Assembly (NCBI RefSeq): GCF_029193575.1
Contig: NZ_JARGCS010000016.1
Span: forward strand, 62,001-126,000
Reading direction: 5' to 3'
Origin: Pseudomonas entomophila
GTDB taxonomy: Bacteria > Pseudomonadota > Gammaproteobacteria > Pseudomonadales > Pseudomonadaceae
DNA: 64,000 nucleotides
Part shown: positions 38,185-49,064 of the stretch, piece by piece
Layout: every line of letters starts with the position of its first letter
Numbering within the stretch: the stretch's first letter is position 1
Notes under the pieces: model-generated
Told to the model about the DNA's origin: nothing
What the model saw: only the letters and a program-made list of their open reading frames with translations
Databases searched by the model: none
Made by a program: the position numbers and the translations under genes

Positions 38185-39573
38185 TCAGTCGAACGCCTCG
38201 CCGCCACCGGCCTTGCGCTTGCTGCCACTGCGCTTGCGTTTGCGCGGTGCGGTGCCGGCGCCTTCGTCACGGCTGCCCAGCTCGCGGATCATGTCGCGGC
38301 GCTCGCTGTCGTGGGCGTCCTGGTAGTCGGTCCACCACTGGCCGAGGTCGTCGGTTTCCTCGCCAGCGCTCTCGCGCAGCAGCAGGAAGTCGTAGCCGGC
38401 GCGGAAGCGCGGGTTGTCCAGCAACTGGTCGGCACGCTTGCCGCTGCGTCGTGGCAGGCGCTCCTGCATGTCCCAGATCTCGCGGATCGGCAAGGTGAAG
38501 CGCTTCGGAATGGCGATGCGCTGGCACTGCTCGGCGATCAGGTCGTGGGCGGCTTCGTTCATCGCCGGGATCGGCGGCACGCCTTGGCTTTGCAGGTACA
38601 GCGCTCGCGACGGCAACGCCGGCCACAGCAGGGCGGCGAACAGGAACGCCGGGGTCACTGGCTTGCCTTGCTTGACCCGCAGGTCGGTGTTGGTCAGCGC
38701 CTGGCTGATCAGCGTGTGGGTGTAGGTCGGGCGCTCGTCCAGGGCCTCGCTGCTGGCTGGGAACAGCGGCTCGAACAACTGCAGGTCGACCAGCATCTCG
38801 AAGGCGATCGCCCCTTGGCCGGAGAGGAACAGCTTGAGCACTTCCTCGAACAGGCGGGCAGGGGGGATTTCGCGCAGCAGCGACGCCAGTTCGCGGATCG
38901 GTTGCACGGTGTGCTTCTCGATGCCGAAGTCGAGCTTGGCGGCGAAGCGTACCGCGCGCAGCATGCGCACCGGATCTTCCTGGTAGCGGTGGGTCGGGTC
39001 GCCGATCAGACGCAGCAGGCGGTTGCGGATATCGTGGACGCCGTTGGCGTAGTCCAGGATGCGCTCGCTGACCGGGTCGTAGTACAGCGCGTTGATGGTG
39101 AAGTCGCGGCGCTGTGCGTCATCTTCGAGGGTGCCGTACACGTTGTCGCGCAAAATGCGCCCGCTGGCGTTGTGCGACGAACGGTGGGTATCGCCCTGGT
39201 CTTCTTCGGAGTGGTGCGCCCGGAAGGTGGCGACCTCGATGATCTCGCGACCGAAGTGGATATGCACCAGCTTGAACCTACGACCGATGATGCGGGCGTT
39301 ACGGAACTCCGCGCGCACTTGTTCGGGGGTGGCGCTGGTGGCCACGTCGAAGTCCTTGGGGGTGATGCCCAGGAGCAGGTCGCGCACGCAGCCGCCGACC
39401 AGGTAGGCCTGGTACCCGGCGTTTTGCAGGCGCTCGACGATGCTCACGGCATGGCGGCTGAACTGGCTGCGTTGCAGCGAGTGCTGGCTCTTGTTGATCA
39501 CTTCAGGCGTGGTGCGCCTGTGGTGCTGAGCACGAACGGGGGGGCGGAACGACTGGAACAGCTTCTTCAGCAT
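38185..39573 (-). CDS. pcnB: Poly(A) polymerase I
   Basis: 462-residue class II nucleotidyltransferase that polyadenylates RNA 3' ends for decay. Head domain YLVGGCVRDLLLGITPKDFDVATSA with metal ligands Asp74 and Asp76; RRDFTINALYYDP and RMLRAVRFAAKL follow. The C-terminal tail is very basic (PRKRKRSGSKRKAGG), as expected for RNA binding. Start taken as ATG 39573 (MLKKLFQSF); a GTG three codons upstream is an alternative and neither has a clear ribosome site. The CrcZ RNA gene lies directly upstream. Confidence 0.95.
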   Translation of the reverse strand: MLKKLFQSFRPPVRAQHHRRTTPEVINKSQHSLQRSQFSRHAVSIVERLQNAGYQAYLVGGCVRDLLLGITPKDFDVATSATPEQVRAEFRNARIIGRRFKLVHIHFGREIIEVATFRAHHSEEDQGDTHRSSHNASGRILRDNVYGTLEDDAQRRDFTINALYYDPVSERILDYANGVHDIRNRLLRLIGDPTHRYQEDPVRMLRAVRFAAKLDFGIEKHTVQPIRELASLLREIPPARLFEEVLKLFLSGQGAIAFEMLVDLQLFEPLFPASSEALDERPTYTHTLISQALTNTDLRVKQGKPVTPAFLFAALLWPALPSRALYLQSQGVPPIPAMNEAAHDLIAEQCQRIAIPKRFTLPIREIWDMQERLPRRSGKRADQLLDNPRFRAGYDFLLLRESAGEETDDLGQWWTDYQDAHDSERRDMIRELGSRDEGAGTAPRKRKRSGSKRKAGGGEAFD

Positions 39574-39699
39574 GGGATGCACTGTTTGAAGGAATGTTCG
39601 GCCAAGAATAGGAGAATGGCCGCATGATGGCGGGGGATTCTAGCATTTACTCGTGGAATGGTGTAGGCGGTGCTGCGAAGGGCGTTTCAGGCGGGAGAA

Positions 39700-40071
39700 A
39701 CGACATGGGGAGCCGAAGCTCCCCAGGAAAGTCGTTGCGTGCTCTTGTTGTTCTTCTACTGGGCTTCTTGTTTTTGTTGAATGCCCTGCCCACAAATCTC
39801 AAAGCTTGTGAGCGACCCCTAAACCAGGGGTGAAGAGCAAACGGATTGCTTTGGTCGCTGACGTTATGCTGATCTCGCGATCCAACCAGTTCAGGCGCTG
39901 CTTTTAAGTGCAGTTTTTGTTGTTCTCTGCCTGGTCGTGGGGCAAGCCCCAAACACAACTCCTCTCCAAAAGAATCAGTTAGCTGCGCCTCCGCCGTCTT
40001 GTTCTTGTTGTGCGTGAGCCGTTTCGTCTTGTTCTTATTCTGAGTTGCAGTGCTTGTTATTGTTCTTGTAC
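39700..40071 (-). ncRNA. crcZ: CrcZ small RNA (Hfq/Crc-titrating, catabolite repression)
   Basis: About 370 nt between cbrB and pcnB, the known location of CrcZ in Pseudomonas. Six A-rich CA motifs (AAnAAnAA type) are visible on the minus strand near 40053-40067, 40028-40039, 39998-40009, 39914-39926, 39766-39778 and 39742-39757; such motifs bind Hfq with Crc. A sigma-54 promoter ends about 10 bp upstream of the proposed 5' end, and a 7-bp UUCG hairpin (39707-39724) marks the 3' end, although its T run is poor. By titrating Hfq/Crc the RNA relieves catabolite repression when CbrAB is active. No conserved protein is encoded here. Ends are approximate. Confidence 0.93.
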
Positions 40072-40080
40072 GAAAGATAT

Positions 40081-40096
40081 AGCAGTTGCCGTGCCA
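40081..40096 (-). promoter_or_regulatory. Sigma-54 (-24/-12) promoter of crcZ
   Basis: On the minus strand TGGCACG-GCAA-CTGCT matches the RpoN consensus TGGCACG-N4-TTGCW with correct GG-N10-GC spacing. It lies just downstream of cbrB, whose product is a sigma-54 activator. The 180 bp upstream (to about 40278) would hold CbrB binding sites, which I cannot define by eye. Confidence 0.9.
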
Positions 40097-40278
40097 ACTT
40101 TTGCAAGTCCAATAAAATCAATGGCTTGAGAGAATTTTTGGTCGACCGAAAAGCCGCAAATGTAGAAATTTCGTTACCGTATGCCTCGGTGGCTGTTACG
40201 TTTGGCCGGGCTGGGTAACAGATTTTTCACGTTAGCCGGGGTGTTACCGGGTGGCGATGTGCTGGTGCTGCAAACGCA

Positions 40279-40362
40279 ATCGCGGGGCAAGCCCGCCCCC
40301 ACAGGATAGGCAGTGTTCCTGAGAACGACGCAGATCCTGTGGGCGCGTGCTTGCCCCGCGAT
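40279..40362. repeat. REP-like inverted pair downstream of cbrB
   Basis: ATCGCGGGGCAAGCCCGC...ACAGGAT at 40279-40307 faces ATCCTGTGGGCGCGTGC...CCCGCGAT at 40334-40362; outer arms are complementary over about 10 bp at the ATCGCGGGGCAAG and ATCCTGTGGG ends. It may isolate cbrB mRNA from the crcZ promoter. Confidence 0.8.
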
Positions 40363-40377
40363 GAGGTTACGGGCGAA

Positions 40378-41823
<1,446 letters not shown>

Positions 41824-41827
41824 TGAT

Positions 41828-44803
41828 TCAATTCTCTCGACGGTCTCGAATTTCAGGGGACGTCGCTACGACATGCCGGGGCAGGGTCACGCGGATCCGG
41901 GTACCACGCTGCCGTTCGATATCGGCCGGGCTGTCGATGGTGATTTGCCCATAATGCTCTTCCACGATGGAATAGACCAGAGCAAGCCCCAGACCCGTGC
42001 CTTCGCCCGGGTCCTTGGTGGTGAAGAAGGGTTCGAAGAGGCGGTCCATGATGTTCTTGGGGATACCGCTGCCTTCATCCTCGACGATCAGGTCGACGGT
42101 GTGTTCGTTGGCTTCGCTGCGCACGCGCACGGCGCTGCCGGGCGGCGAGGCGTCGCGAGCGTTGGAAAGCAGGTTGATCAGCACCTGGGCCAGGCGCTGC
42201 GGGTCGCCTTCGGCCCAGTGCTCCGGGTCGCAGAGGTTGAAGAACTGTACTTCGAAATTGCGCCGGTTCAACGCCAGCAGACCGATGGCATCCTGCGCCA
42301 CCTCGGCCAGGCACACCGGCTCTTCGCTGTTCTGGTGGCTGCCGCCGGCATGGGCGAAGCTCATCAAGGACTGCACGATGCGCGAGACGCGCTTGGTCTG
42401 GTCGAGGATCTGGCTCGACAGCTCGATGATCTCGCCGTCGCCCTCGCGTTCCTCGCGCAGGTTCTGCGCCAGGCAAGCGATGCCGGTGATCGGGTTGCCG
42501 ATCTCGTGGGCCACGCCGGCGGCCAGGCGGCCGATGCTGGCCAGGCGCTCGGAGTGCACCAGCTTGTCTTCCAGGGCCTGGGTTTCGGTAAGGTCCTCGA
42601 CCAGCAGCACCAGGCCGCTGTTGCCCGGCGCCAGCGGCTCGTCGATGGCCGCCTTGTGCAGGTTGAGCCAGCGCGGCTGGCCGTCGAGGACCAGGCGCTG
42701 CTTGTGCAGGTGCTCGTCAGGCACGTCGATGAAACCCTGCAGCAGCCCGCGCCACGGCTCGGCGATGGTCACCAGGCGCGAGCCGACCACGTGCATGGCG
42801 GCGATCCCGGTCAACTCCTCCATGGCCTTGTTCCACATCAGGATTTCCTGGTCCTTGGCCAGCGAGCACACGCCCATGGGCAGCTCTTGCAGGGTCTGGC
42901 GGTGGTAGCGGCGCAGGGCGTCGAGTTCGGCGGCCAGGCCGGTGAGGCGCGAGTGGTAGTCTTCCAGGCGGCTTTCGATGAAGTGAATGTCTTCGGTGAC
43001 GTAGTTTTCGTTGCCGGATTTGTACGGCAGGAAGGTCTCGACCATGTCCTGCGCCACGCTCGGGCCCATCAGGCCGGAGAGGTTGGCTTCGATGCGGTCG
43101 CGCAGGCGACGCAGGGCGTAGGGGCGACGTTCGTCGAACGGCAGGTAGAGGTCGCGCAGGGCTTGTTCCACCTCCTTTTGCGCGGCCTTTGCGCCCAGCG
43201 GCTTGGCCAGTTGCGTGGCGAACTCCTGCGGCGAGGCGGCGTGCAACTCGCGGCGCTGCGGGCGGCGCACGTTATCCACGGCGCAGGCTTCGGCGGCGCT
43301 GACTTCCTCGCTGCTGGCGTTGGTGAACAGCGAGATCAGCGTGAACAGCAGCACGTTGGCCGCCAGCGAGGCGATCGCCGCCATGTGCCAGCTGGTGTCG
43401 TCCAGCACGTAGATCATGTCCAGCAGCGGGATGTAGAAGCCCTGCACGTTGCCCAGCAACGGCAGCAGCATGGTCACCATCCACACCGTCATGCCCGCCA
43501 GCATGCCGGCGATGAAGCCGCGCCGGTTGGCGGTCGGCCAGTACAGCACCGAGAGCACCCCGGGCAGGAACTGCAAGGTGGCGACGAAGGCGACGATGCC
43601 CAGGTTGGCCAGGCTCTGGTGGTAGTTCTGGGTGAGGTAGAAGACGAAGCCGGCGACGATGATGGCGACGATCAGCGCCCGCCGCGTCCATTTCAGCCAG
43701 CGGTAGATGTTGCCTTCGGCCGGCGGCTGGTACAGCGGCAGCACCAGGTGGTTCAGGGCCATGCCCGACAGCGCCAGGGTGGTGACGATGATCAGCCCGC
43801 TGGCCGAGGCCAGGCCGCCGATGTAGGCCAGCAGCGCCAGCGCCGGGCTGTCGGCGGCCAGCCCCAGGCCCAGGGTGAAGTATTCCGGGTTGGTGCTCGC
43901 GCCCAGGCGCAGGCCGGCCCAGAGGATCAGCGGCACCGCCAGGCTCATCAACAGCAGGAACAGCGGCAGGCCCCAGCTGGCGCTGACCAGCGAGCGCGGG
44001 TTGAGGTTTTCGGTGAAGGCCATGTGGTACATGTGCGGCATGACGATGGCCGAGGCGAAGAACACCAGCAGCAGGGTGCGCCATGGCCCTTCCTGCAACG
44101 GCGTGTGCAGCGCGGCCAGGGCGGTCTGGTTCTGCAGCAGCCACACCTCCAGTTGGTGCGGGCCACCGAACACGCCGTACAGCGCGTACAGGCCGACACC
44201 GCCCAGGGCCAGCAGCTTGATCACCGACTCGAAGGCGATGGCGAACACCAGCCCTTCGTGCTTCTCGCGGGTGGCGATGTGGCGCGAGCCGAAGAAGATG
44301 GTGAACAGTATGATCAGCACGCAGAAGGCCAGCGCCACCCGCGCCTTGACTGGCTCGCCGGTGAGGATGCTGATGGAGTCGGCCACCGCCTGGATTTGCA
44401 AGGCCAGTAACGGCAGCACGCCGATCAGCATGAAGATGGTGGTCAGCGCGCCGGCCCAGGTGCTGCGAAAGCGGAACGCCAGCAGGTCGGCCAGCGAGGA
44501 GAGCTGGTAGGTGCGGGTGATCTTGAGGATCGGGTAGAGCAGCACCGGGGCCAACAGGAACGCGCCGGAGACCCCCAGGTAGCAGGCCAGGAAGCCATAG
44601 CCGTACTGGTAGGCCAGGCCCACCGAGCCATAGAACGCCCAGGCACTGGCGTAGACGCCCAGTGACAGGGTGTAGGTGAGTGGGTGGCGGATGACCGAGC
44701 GCGGGATCAGCCCACGCTCGCTGATCCAGGCCACGCCGAACAGCACCAGCAGGTAGGCGGCGCTGATCAGGATCATCTGGGTCAGGCTAAAGCTCATCGG
44801 CAT
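41828..44803 (-). CDS. cbrA: Transporter-like sensor histidine kinase CbrA
   Basis: 991-residue kinase whose N-terminal 500 residues form an SLC5/sodium-solute symporter-type domain with about 12-13 membrane spans (starting [20 protein letters not shown]), then a linker, a PAS domain (about 600-715), HisKA with the phospho-accepting His in [12 protein letters not shown] (residue 766 from this start), and HATPase with NLLSNARDA and [11 protein letters not shown]. The start is one of two ATGs two codons apart (44803 or 44797), both inside the 3' end of cbrX. The transport domain links solute sensing or uptake to signalling; the family is known to have histidine transport activity in some pseudomonads. 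Confidence 0.96.
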   Translation of the reverse strand: MPMSFSLTQMILISAAYLLVLFGVAWISERGLIPRSVIRHPLTYTLSLGVYASAWAFYGSVGLAYQYGYGFLACYLGVSGAFLLAPVLLYPILKITRTYQLSSLADLLAFRFRSTWAGALTTIFMLIGVLPLLALQIQAVADSISILTGEPVKARVALAFCVLIILFTIFFGSRHIATREKHEGLVFAIAFESVIKLLALGGVGLYALYGVFGGPHQLEVWLLQNQTALAALHTPLQEGPWRTLLLVFFASAIVMPHMYHMAFTENLNPRSLVSASWGLPLFLLLMSLAVPLILWAGLRLGASTNPEYFTLGLGLAADSPALALLAYIGGLASASGLIIVTTLALSGMALNHLVLPLYQPPAEGNIYRWLKWTRRALIVAIIVAGFVFYLTQNYHQSLANLGIVAFVATLQFLPGVLSVLYWPTANRRGFIAGMLAGMTVWMVTMLLPLLGNVQGFYIPLLDMIYVLDDTSWHMAAIASLAANVLLFTLISLFTNASSEEVSAAEACAVDNVRRPQRRELHAASPQEFATQLAKPLGAKAAQKEVEQALRDLYLPFDERRPYALRRLRDRIEANLSGLMGPSVAQDMVETFLPYKSGNENYVTEDIHFIESRLEDYHSRLTGLAAELDALRRYHRQTLQELPMGVCSLAKDQEILMWNKAMEELTGIAAMHVVGSRLVTIAEPWRGLLQGFIDVPDEHLHKQRLVLDGQPRWLNLHKAAIDEPLAPGNSGLVLLVEDLTETQALEDKLVHSERLASIGRLAAGVAHEIGNPITGIACLAQNLREEREGDGEIIELSSQILDQTKRVSRIVQSLMSFAHAGGSHQNSEEPVCLAEVAQDAIGLLALNRRNFEVQFFNLCDPEHWAEGDPQRLAQVLINLLSNARDASPPGSAVRVRSEANEHTVDLIVEDEGSGIPKNIMDRLFEPFFTTKDPGEGTGLGLALVYSIVEEHYGQITIDSPADIERQRGTRIRVTLPRHVVATSPEIRDRREN

Positions 44804-44963
44804 CTCGTTGGCTCTGCAGAATGAAGGTGACGACGATCAGGATCAGCCAGAGCAGGTAGGGGCGGTACCAGGCACCGGTCGGTTCGATCCACCAGTCCAT
44901 GATGGCCGGGGAGAACAGGTAGATCCCCACGACCAGAAGCAGGACCAAACGATAGATATACAT
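44787..44963 (-). CDS. cbrX: Small membrane protein CbrX, overlapping cbrA
   Basis: 58-codon ORF starting at ATG 44963 behind TTGAGG. It begins MYIYRLVLLLVVGIYLF, has two hydrophobic helices (about 4-22 and 36-50) separated by MDWWIEPTGAWYRPY, and ends SQRDADEL. Its last 11-17 bases overlap the cbrA start, so cbrA translation is probably coupled to it. I recall a 177-bp cbrX ORF described at this place in Pseudomonas putida; length and overlap agree. The function of the peptide itself is unknown. Confidence 0.87.
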   Translation of the reverse strand: MYIYRLVLLLVVGIYLFSPAIMDWWIEPTGAWYRPYLLWLILIVVTFILQSQRDADEL

Positions 44964-45116
44964 GCGGGCCTCAAGGGTTGGGCGCTGCGGGCGTGGACTT
45001 ATTATTGGCGCAAATGGCTGCGGCGATGCTAGCGGGATTCTGGGGTGTTAGCCAAGGGTTTGAATTCTTTGGGGTTTTGAAGTGCGCAAGCCAGGCCGGC
45101 GCTATCGCGGGCAGCC

Positions 45117-46004
45117 TCAGCGCAAATCAGCTTCCGGCACCGTCAACTGCCGCGCAATCGCCTCAGGCCGCCACTGCCCGCGCGCCACCGCCAACACCTC
45201 GGCCGGGCTTGCGCCCTCCAGCGCCGGGTCGCTCGCCTGCCCCAGCGCCCGCAACGCCCGCAGCAGCAAGGGCGTGGCCTGGTCCGCCTGCAACGGCGGC
45301 GAGCGGTACGATTTGCCCAGCTTGTGCCCATCGGGCTGGACGATCAGCGGGATGTGCAGGTAGCGCGGCTGCGAGAACCCCAATAGCTCTTGCAGATACA
45401 GCTGGCGCGGGGTGTTGTCCAGCAGGTCGGCGCCGCGCACGATGTCGGTGACCCCCTGCCAGGCATCGTCCAGCACCACCGCCAATTGATAGGCATACAG
45501 CCCGTCGCGGCGCTGGATCACGAAGTCACCGACCTCGCGCCCCAGGTGCTGCTGGAAATCGCCCTGCACGCGGTCGCTGAAGCGGTAGATCAGCTCCGGC
45601 GCGCGCAGACGGATCGCCGCGCCCTCGCGGGCGTGGCCGGCATTGCGGCACAGGCCCGGGTAGATCCCGCCATGGCCCTCCAGCTGCTTGCGTGAACAGG
45701 TGCAGGCATAGGCCAGGCCCAGGTTGAACAAGCGCTCGACCACGGCGGCGTAGGCCTCGTGCCGCTGGCTTTGGTACACCACCTCGCCATCCCACTCCAG
45801 GCCGTAGCGCTCCAGGGTGGTGAGGATGGCATCGCGGGCACCGGGCATTTCCCGCGGTGGGTCGGTGTCTTCCATGCGTAGCAGCCAGCGCCCGCCCACG
45901 GCGCGGGCGTCGAGCCAGGAGGCGAGGGCTGCGACCAGTGAACCGAAGTGCAGGAAACCACTGGGGGTGGGGGCGAAGCGGCCGATGTATGTGGAGTCGT
46001 TCAT
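45117..46004 (-). CDS. gluQ: Glutamyl-Q tRNA(Asp) synthetase
   Basis: 295-residue truncated GluRS paralogue that attaches glutamate to queuosine in the anticodon of tRNA-Asp. The catalytic core is present: FAPTPSGFLHFGSL (HIGH region), four Cys residues of a zinc site (CTCSRKQ and a later CRN), DLLDNTPRQLYLQ and HKLGKSY (KMSKS region), while the GluRS anticodon-binding domain is missing, as expected. ATG at 46004 chosen; upstream frame overlaps the dksA terminator. Downstream of dksA, as in enterobacteria. Confidence 0.93.
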   Translation of the reverse strand: MNDSTYIGRFAPTPSGFLHFGSLVAALASWLDARAVGGRWLLRMEDTDPPREMPGARDAILTTLERYGLEWDGEVVYQSQRHEAYAAVVERLFNLGLAYACTCSRKQLEGHGGIYPGLCRNAGHAREGAAIRLRAPELIYRFSDRVQGDFQQHLGREVGDFVIQRRDGLYAYQLAVVLDDAWQGVTDIVRGADLLDNTPRQLYLQELLGFSQPRYLHIPLIVQPDGHKLGKSYRSPPLQADQATPLLLRALRALGQASDPALEGASPAEVLAVARGQWRPEAIARQLTVPEADLR

Positions 46005-46017
46005 GGCGTGTGCGGCT

Positions 46018-46050
46018 ATAAAAGAAACGGGGCGCATGATGCGCCCCGTT
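46018..46050 (-). terminator. Intrinsic terminator after dksA
   Basis: A perfect 11-bp stem on the minus strand (AACGGGGCGCA at 46050-46040 with its complement at 46036-46026, loop of 3) is followed by TCTTTTAT. It separates dksA from gluQ, so gluQ may be expressed by readthrough or from its own promoter. Confidence 0.85.
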
Positions 46051-46065
46051 CGGGTGGGAGAAGGG

Positions 46066-46509
46066 TCAGGCCTTGCCGGCCGTCTTTTCCTTCTTCTCCG
46101 CGATTTCCTTGCAGTCGAAGCACAGGTCGGCGGTCGGGCGGGCTTCCAGGCGGCGCAGGCCGATCTCGATGCCGCAGGCGTCACACCAGCCGTACTCGTC
46201 GGCCTTGATCTTGTCGAGGGTCTTGTCGATCTTCTTGATCAGCTTGCGCTCGCGGTCGCGGTTACGCAGCTCAAGGGCGAATTCTTCCTCCTGGCTGGCA
46301 CGGTCGGCCGGGTCGGGGAAGTTGGCCGCTTCGTCCTTCATGTGATCCACGGTGCGGTCCACACTGACCATCAGCTCGCCTTTCCAGGCATTGAGGAGCT
46401 TGATGAAGTGCTTCTTCATGGGCTCGCCCATGTACTCCTCACCCTTGCTCTCTACGTAGGGCTCGACACCGTACATGGTCTGGATTTTCTGCTTTTCTAC
46501 GGTGGACAT
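46066..46509 (-). CDS. dksA: RNA polymerase-binding transcription factor DksA
   Basis: 147-residue factor that binds the polymerase secondary channel and works with ppGpp. Coiled coil with the acidic tip DPADRA (Asp66, Asp69), then a four-cysteine zinc finger Cys109/Cys112/Cys130/Cys133 (CDAC...CFDC). All four cysteines are present, so this is the classical zinc form, not the Cys-poor DksA2. ATG at 46509 (MSTVEKQKIQ). Divergent from the aminotransferase gene. Confidence 0.97.
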   Translation of the reverse strand: MSTVEKQKIQTMYGVEPYVESKGEEYMGEPMKKHFIKLLNAWKGELMVSVDRTVDHMKDEAANFPDPADRASQEEEFALELRNRDRERKLIKKIDKTLDKIKADEYGWCDACGIEIGLRRLEARPTADLCFDCKEIAEKKEKTAGKA

Positions 46510-46719
46510 GAATAGACCGCCTCTCACTCATCTGATCCAATGCGCAGGCTGCTCCATCTCCGGCGACCGCCGGCCCTGCGACTGCGAGCCGCCGAACTTA
46601 CCAGATAGATCCGGGGTGCGCTACCCCGCCCGGTCCCTGGTATTGACAGTGGTCAGCGACGCCCCTTCGTTGCCTTGCAACGGTAGAATCTCCAGTTTAG
46701 ACCCAAATGAGAGAAGGTC

Positions 46720-47892
46720 ATGGCCCACTCCCACAGTGCGCGCAGCCGCGCCATCGAACCCTTCCACGTCATGGCGTTGCTGGCCCGTGCCAACGAGCTG
46801 CAGGCCGCCGGGCATGACGTGATCCACCTGGAGATCGGCGAGCCGGACTTCACCACCGCCGCGCCTATCGTGGAGGCCGGCCAGGCCGCCCTGGCCGCCG
46901 GCCACACCCGCTACACCGCAGCCCGTGGGCTGCCGGCGCTGCGCGAGGCGATCGCCGGGTTCTATGGCCAGCGCTACGGCGTGTCGGTCGACCCCGAGCG
47001 TATCCTCGTCACGCCAGGCGGTTCCGGCGCGCTGCTGCTGGCCAGCAGCCTGCTGGTCGACCCCGGCAAGCACTGGCTGCTGGCCGACCCGGGCTACCCC
47101 TGCAACCGCCACTTCCTGCGCCTGGTCGAAGGCGGTGCGCAGTTGGTGCCGGTGGGGCCTGAGGTCAACTACCAGTTGACCGCCGACCTGGTGGAGCGCC
47201 ACTGGGACAAGGACACCGTCGGCGCCCTGGTGGCTTCCCCGGCCAACCCCACCGGCACTGTGCTCGACCGCGATGCCCTGGCCAGCCTCTCGCGCGCCAC
47301 CCGCGAGCGCCATGGCCACCTGGTGGTGGACGAGATCTACCACGGGCTGACCTACGGCATGGACGCGTCGAGCGTGCTGGAAGTGGATGACGACGCCTTC
47401 GTCCTGAATAGTTTTTCCAAGTATTTCGGCATGACCGGCTGGCGCCTGGGGTGGCTGGTGGCACCCCAGGCCTCGGTCGGCGACCTGGAGAAGCTGGCGC
47501 AGAACCTCTACATCAGCGCCCCGAGCATGGCCCAGCATGCCGCCCTGGCCTGTTTCGAGCCGCGCACGCTGGCGATCCTCGAAGAACGCCGCGCCGAATT
47601 CGCCCGGCGCCGCGACTACCTGCTGCCAGCCTTGCGTGAATTGGGCTTCAACATCGCCGTGGAGCCCCAGGGCGCCTTCTATCTATATGCCGACATCAGC
47701 GCCTTTGGCGGCGATGCCTTCGCCTTCTGCCGGCATTTCCTGGAAACCGAGCACCTGGCCTTCACCCCGGGCCTGGATTTTGGTCGCCACCAGGCCGGCC
47801 ACCACGTGCGCTTCGCCTACACCCAGAGCCTGGAGCGCCTGGAGGAGGCGGTGCAGCGCCTTGCCCGTGGCCTGCGGAGCTGGCAAGGCTGA
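46720..47892 (+). CDS. PLP-dependent class I/II aminotransferase
   Basis: 390-residue fold-type I enzyme. Lysine 234 in [14 protein letters not shown] is the predicted Schiff-base residue; [28 protein letters not shown] and the C-terminal Arg in GHHVRFAYT are standard. Substrate cannot be told from sequence; alanine, aspartate or aromatic acceptors are possible. Starts after GAGAAGG and its stop overlaps the sfsA ATG by 1 nt, suggesting an operon with sfsA. Confidence 0.9.
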   Translation: MAHSHSARSRAIEPFHVMALLARANELQAAGHDVIHLEIGEPDFTTAAPIVEAGQAALAAGHTRYTAARGLPALREAIAGFYGQRYGVSVDPERILVTPGGSGALLLASSLLVDPGKHWLLADPGYPCNRHFLRLVEGGAQLVPVGPEVNYQLTADLVERHWDKDTVGALVASPANPTGTVLDRDALASLSRATRERHGHLVVDEIYHGLTYGMDASSVLEVDDDAFVLNSFSKYFGMTGWRLGWLVAPQASVGDLEKLAQNLYISAPSMAQHAALACFEPRTLAILEERRAEFARRRDYLLPALRELGFNIAVEPQGAFYLYADISAFGGDAFAFCRHFLETEHLAFTPGLDFGRHQAGHHVRFAYTQSLERLEEAVQRLARGLRSWQG

Positions 47893-48605
47893 TGCGTTTC
47901 TCTCCTCAACTCGAACAAGGGCGGCTGCTGCGTCGCTACAAGCGCTTCCTCGCCGATATCGAATTGGCCAGCGGCGAACAGTTGACCATCCACTGCCCGA
48001 ACACCGGCTCGATGCTCAACTGCATGAAGGAAGGCGGGCAAGTGTGGTTCTCGCGCTCCAACGACCCCAAGCGCAAGCTGCCGGGCACCTGGGAGATCAG
48101 CGAGACGCCCCAGGGGCGGCTGGCCTGCGTCAACACCGGGCGGGCCAACGCGCTGGTCGAGGAAGCCCTGCGCGCCGGGGTGATCCGTGAGCTGGCCGGC
48201 TTCACCGAGCTCAAGCGCGAGGTGGCCTATGGCGAGGAGGGCAGCCGTGTCGACTTTCGCCTGGTGTTCGCCGAGGGCCCGGCCTACGTGGAGGTCAAGA
48301 GTGTCACCCTGGGCTACCCGGACACCTCGGTAGCGGCCTTTCCCGACGCGGTCACCCAGCGTGGCGCCAAGCACCTGCGCGAGCTCGCCGCCCTGGCGCG
48401 CCAGGGTATTCGCGCGGTGCAGCTGTACTGCGTGAACCTCACCGGCGTCGAGGCGGTGCGCCCCGCCGAGGAGATCGATGCCGGCTACGCCCAGGCCCTG
48501 CGCGCCGCCGTGGCCGATGGCGTGGAGGTGCTGGCCTACGGCACTCGGCTGGATGCCGAGCAGGTGGTCGTCGACCGCCCGCTGCCGGTGTTGCTCAACC
48601 CATGA
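47892..48605 (+). CDS. sfsA: Sugar fermentation stimulation protein SfsA homologue
   Basis: 237-residue SfsA-family protein, proposed DNA-binding regulator of maltose metabolism in Escherichia coli but of unclear role in Pseudomonas. Family motifs: [33 protein letters not shown] and YVEVKSVTL (PD-D/ExK nuclease-like core). Start overlaps the preceding aminotransferase stop (TGATG). Ends convergently, overlapping the last 11 bases of the Rieske gene. Confidence 0.93.
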   Translation: MRFSPQLEQGRLLRRYKRFLADIELASGEQLTIHCPNTGSMLNCMKEGGQVWFSRSNDPKRKLPGTWEISETPQGRLACVNTGRANALVEEALRAGVIRELAGFTELKREVAYGEEGSRVDFRLVFAEGPAYVEVKSVTLGYPDTSVAAFPDAVTQRGAKHLRELAALARQGIRAVQLYCVNLTGVEAVRPAEEIDAGYAQALRAAVADGVEVLAYGTRLDAEQVVVDRPLPVLLNP

Positions 48606-48912
48606 GCCAAATGCCCTGGCTGTCTTCCAGGCAGCCCAGGGCCTGCAACGCCTCGCCCTCGCAGGGGCCCGCCACGCATTCCCCGGAGTCGATCAGGAAC
48701 AGCGCGCCATGGTGCCCGCAGTGGATGAGGCTGGCGCTGTCGTCGAGAAAGCCTTCTTCGGCCCAGTTCAGGGGAATGCCACGGTGCGGACAGCGGTTGC
48801 GGTACAGGTACACCCGGCCGTGGTGGCGCACGCCGAACAGCGTTTCACCGGCTACGCTAAAGGCGCGGCTGCGGCCTTCGGGCAGGGCATCGGAAGGACA
48901 AAGCAAGTGCAT
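48595..48912 (-). CDS. Small Rieske [2Fe-2S] ferredoxin-like protein
   Basis: 105-residue stand-alone Rieske domain. Cluster ligands fit C-x-H...C-x2-H: Cys41 and His43 (CPHRG), Cys65 and His68 (CGHHGA). No membrane helix or export signal, so cytoplasmic; it may feed electrons to an unidentified oxygenase or reductase. Divergent from hmuTUV across a 150-bp region that contains a Fur-box-like site, so iron could affect it. Its 3' end overlaps sfsA by 11 bp. Confidence 0.88.
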   Translation of the reverse strand: MHLLCPSDALPEGRSRAFSVAGETLFGVRHHGRVYLYRNRCPHRGIPLNWAEEGFLDDSASLIHCGHHGALFLIDSGECVAGPCEGEALQALGCLEDSQGIWLMG

Positions 48913-48955
48913 TGCGGGGACGACTCTTGAAACCAGGGGTGGCTTGACGCTTCAA

Positions 48956-48970
48956 TGCGAATAATTATCA
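48956..48970. promoter_or_regulatory. Fur-box-like site upstream of hmuT
   Basis: TGCGAAT-A-ATTATCA matches the 7-1-7 Fur model TGATAAT-N-ATTATCA at 12 of 14 positions, with the right half perfect. It lies 95 bp before hmuT and 44 bp before the divergent Rieske start. It fits iron repression of a heme uptake system. Confidence 0.75.
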
Positions 48971-49064
48971 AATTGCCCGCATCCGCTGCGCCAGCCCCGC
49001 CATGGTGCGCAGTTCTGCCGGGCGCCACAAGGCTCCCGCCTGTCTTCTGCCAAGGAACCCGACG

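Noticed and set aside
39647..39958. A 103-codon minus-strand frame inside crcZ
   Set aside because: It covers the A-rich motifs and terminal hairpin of CrcZ, has no ribosome site and no family resemblance; the region is better explained as a regulatory RNA.
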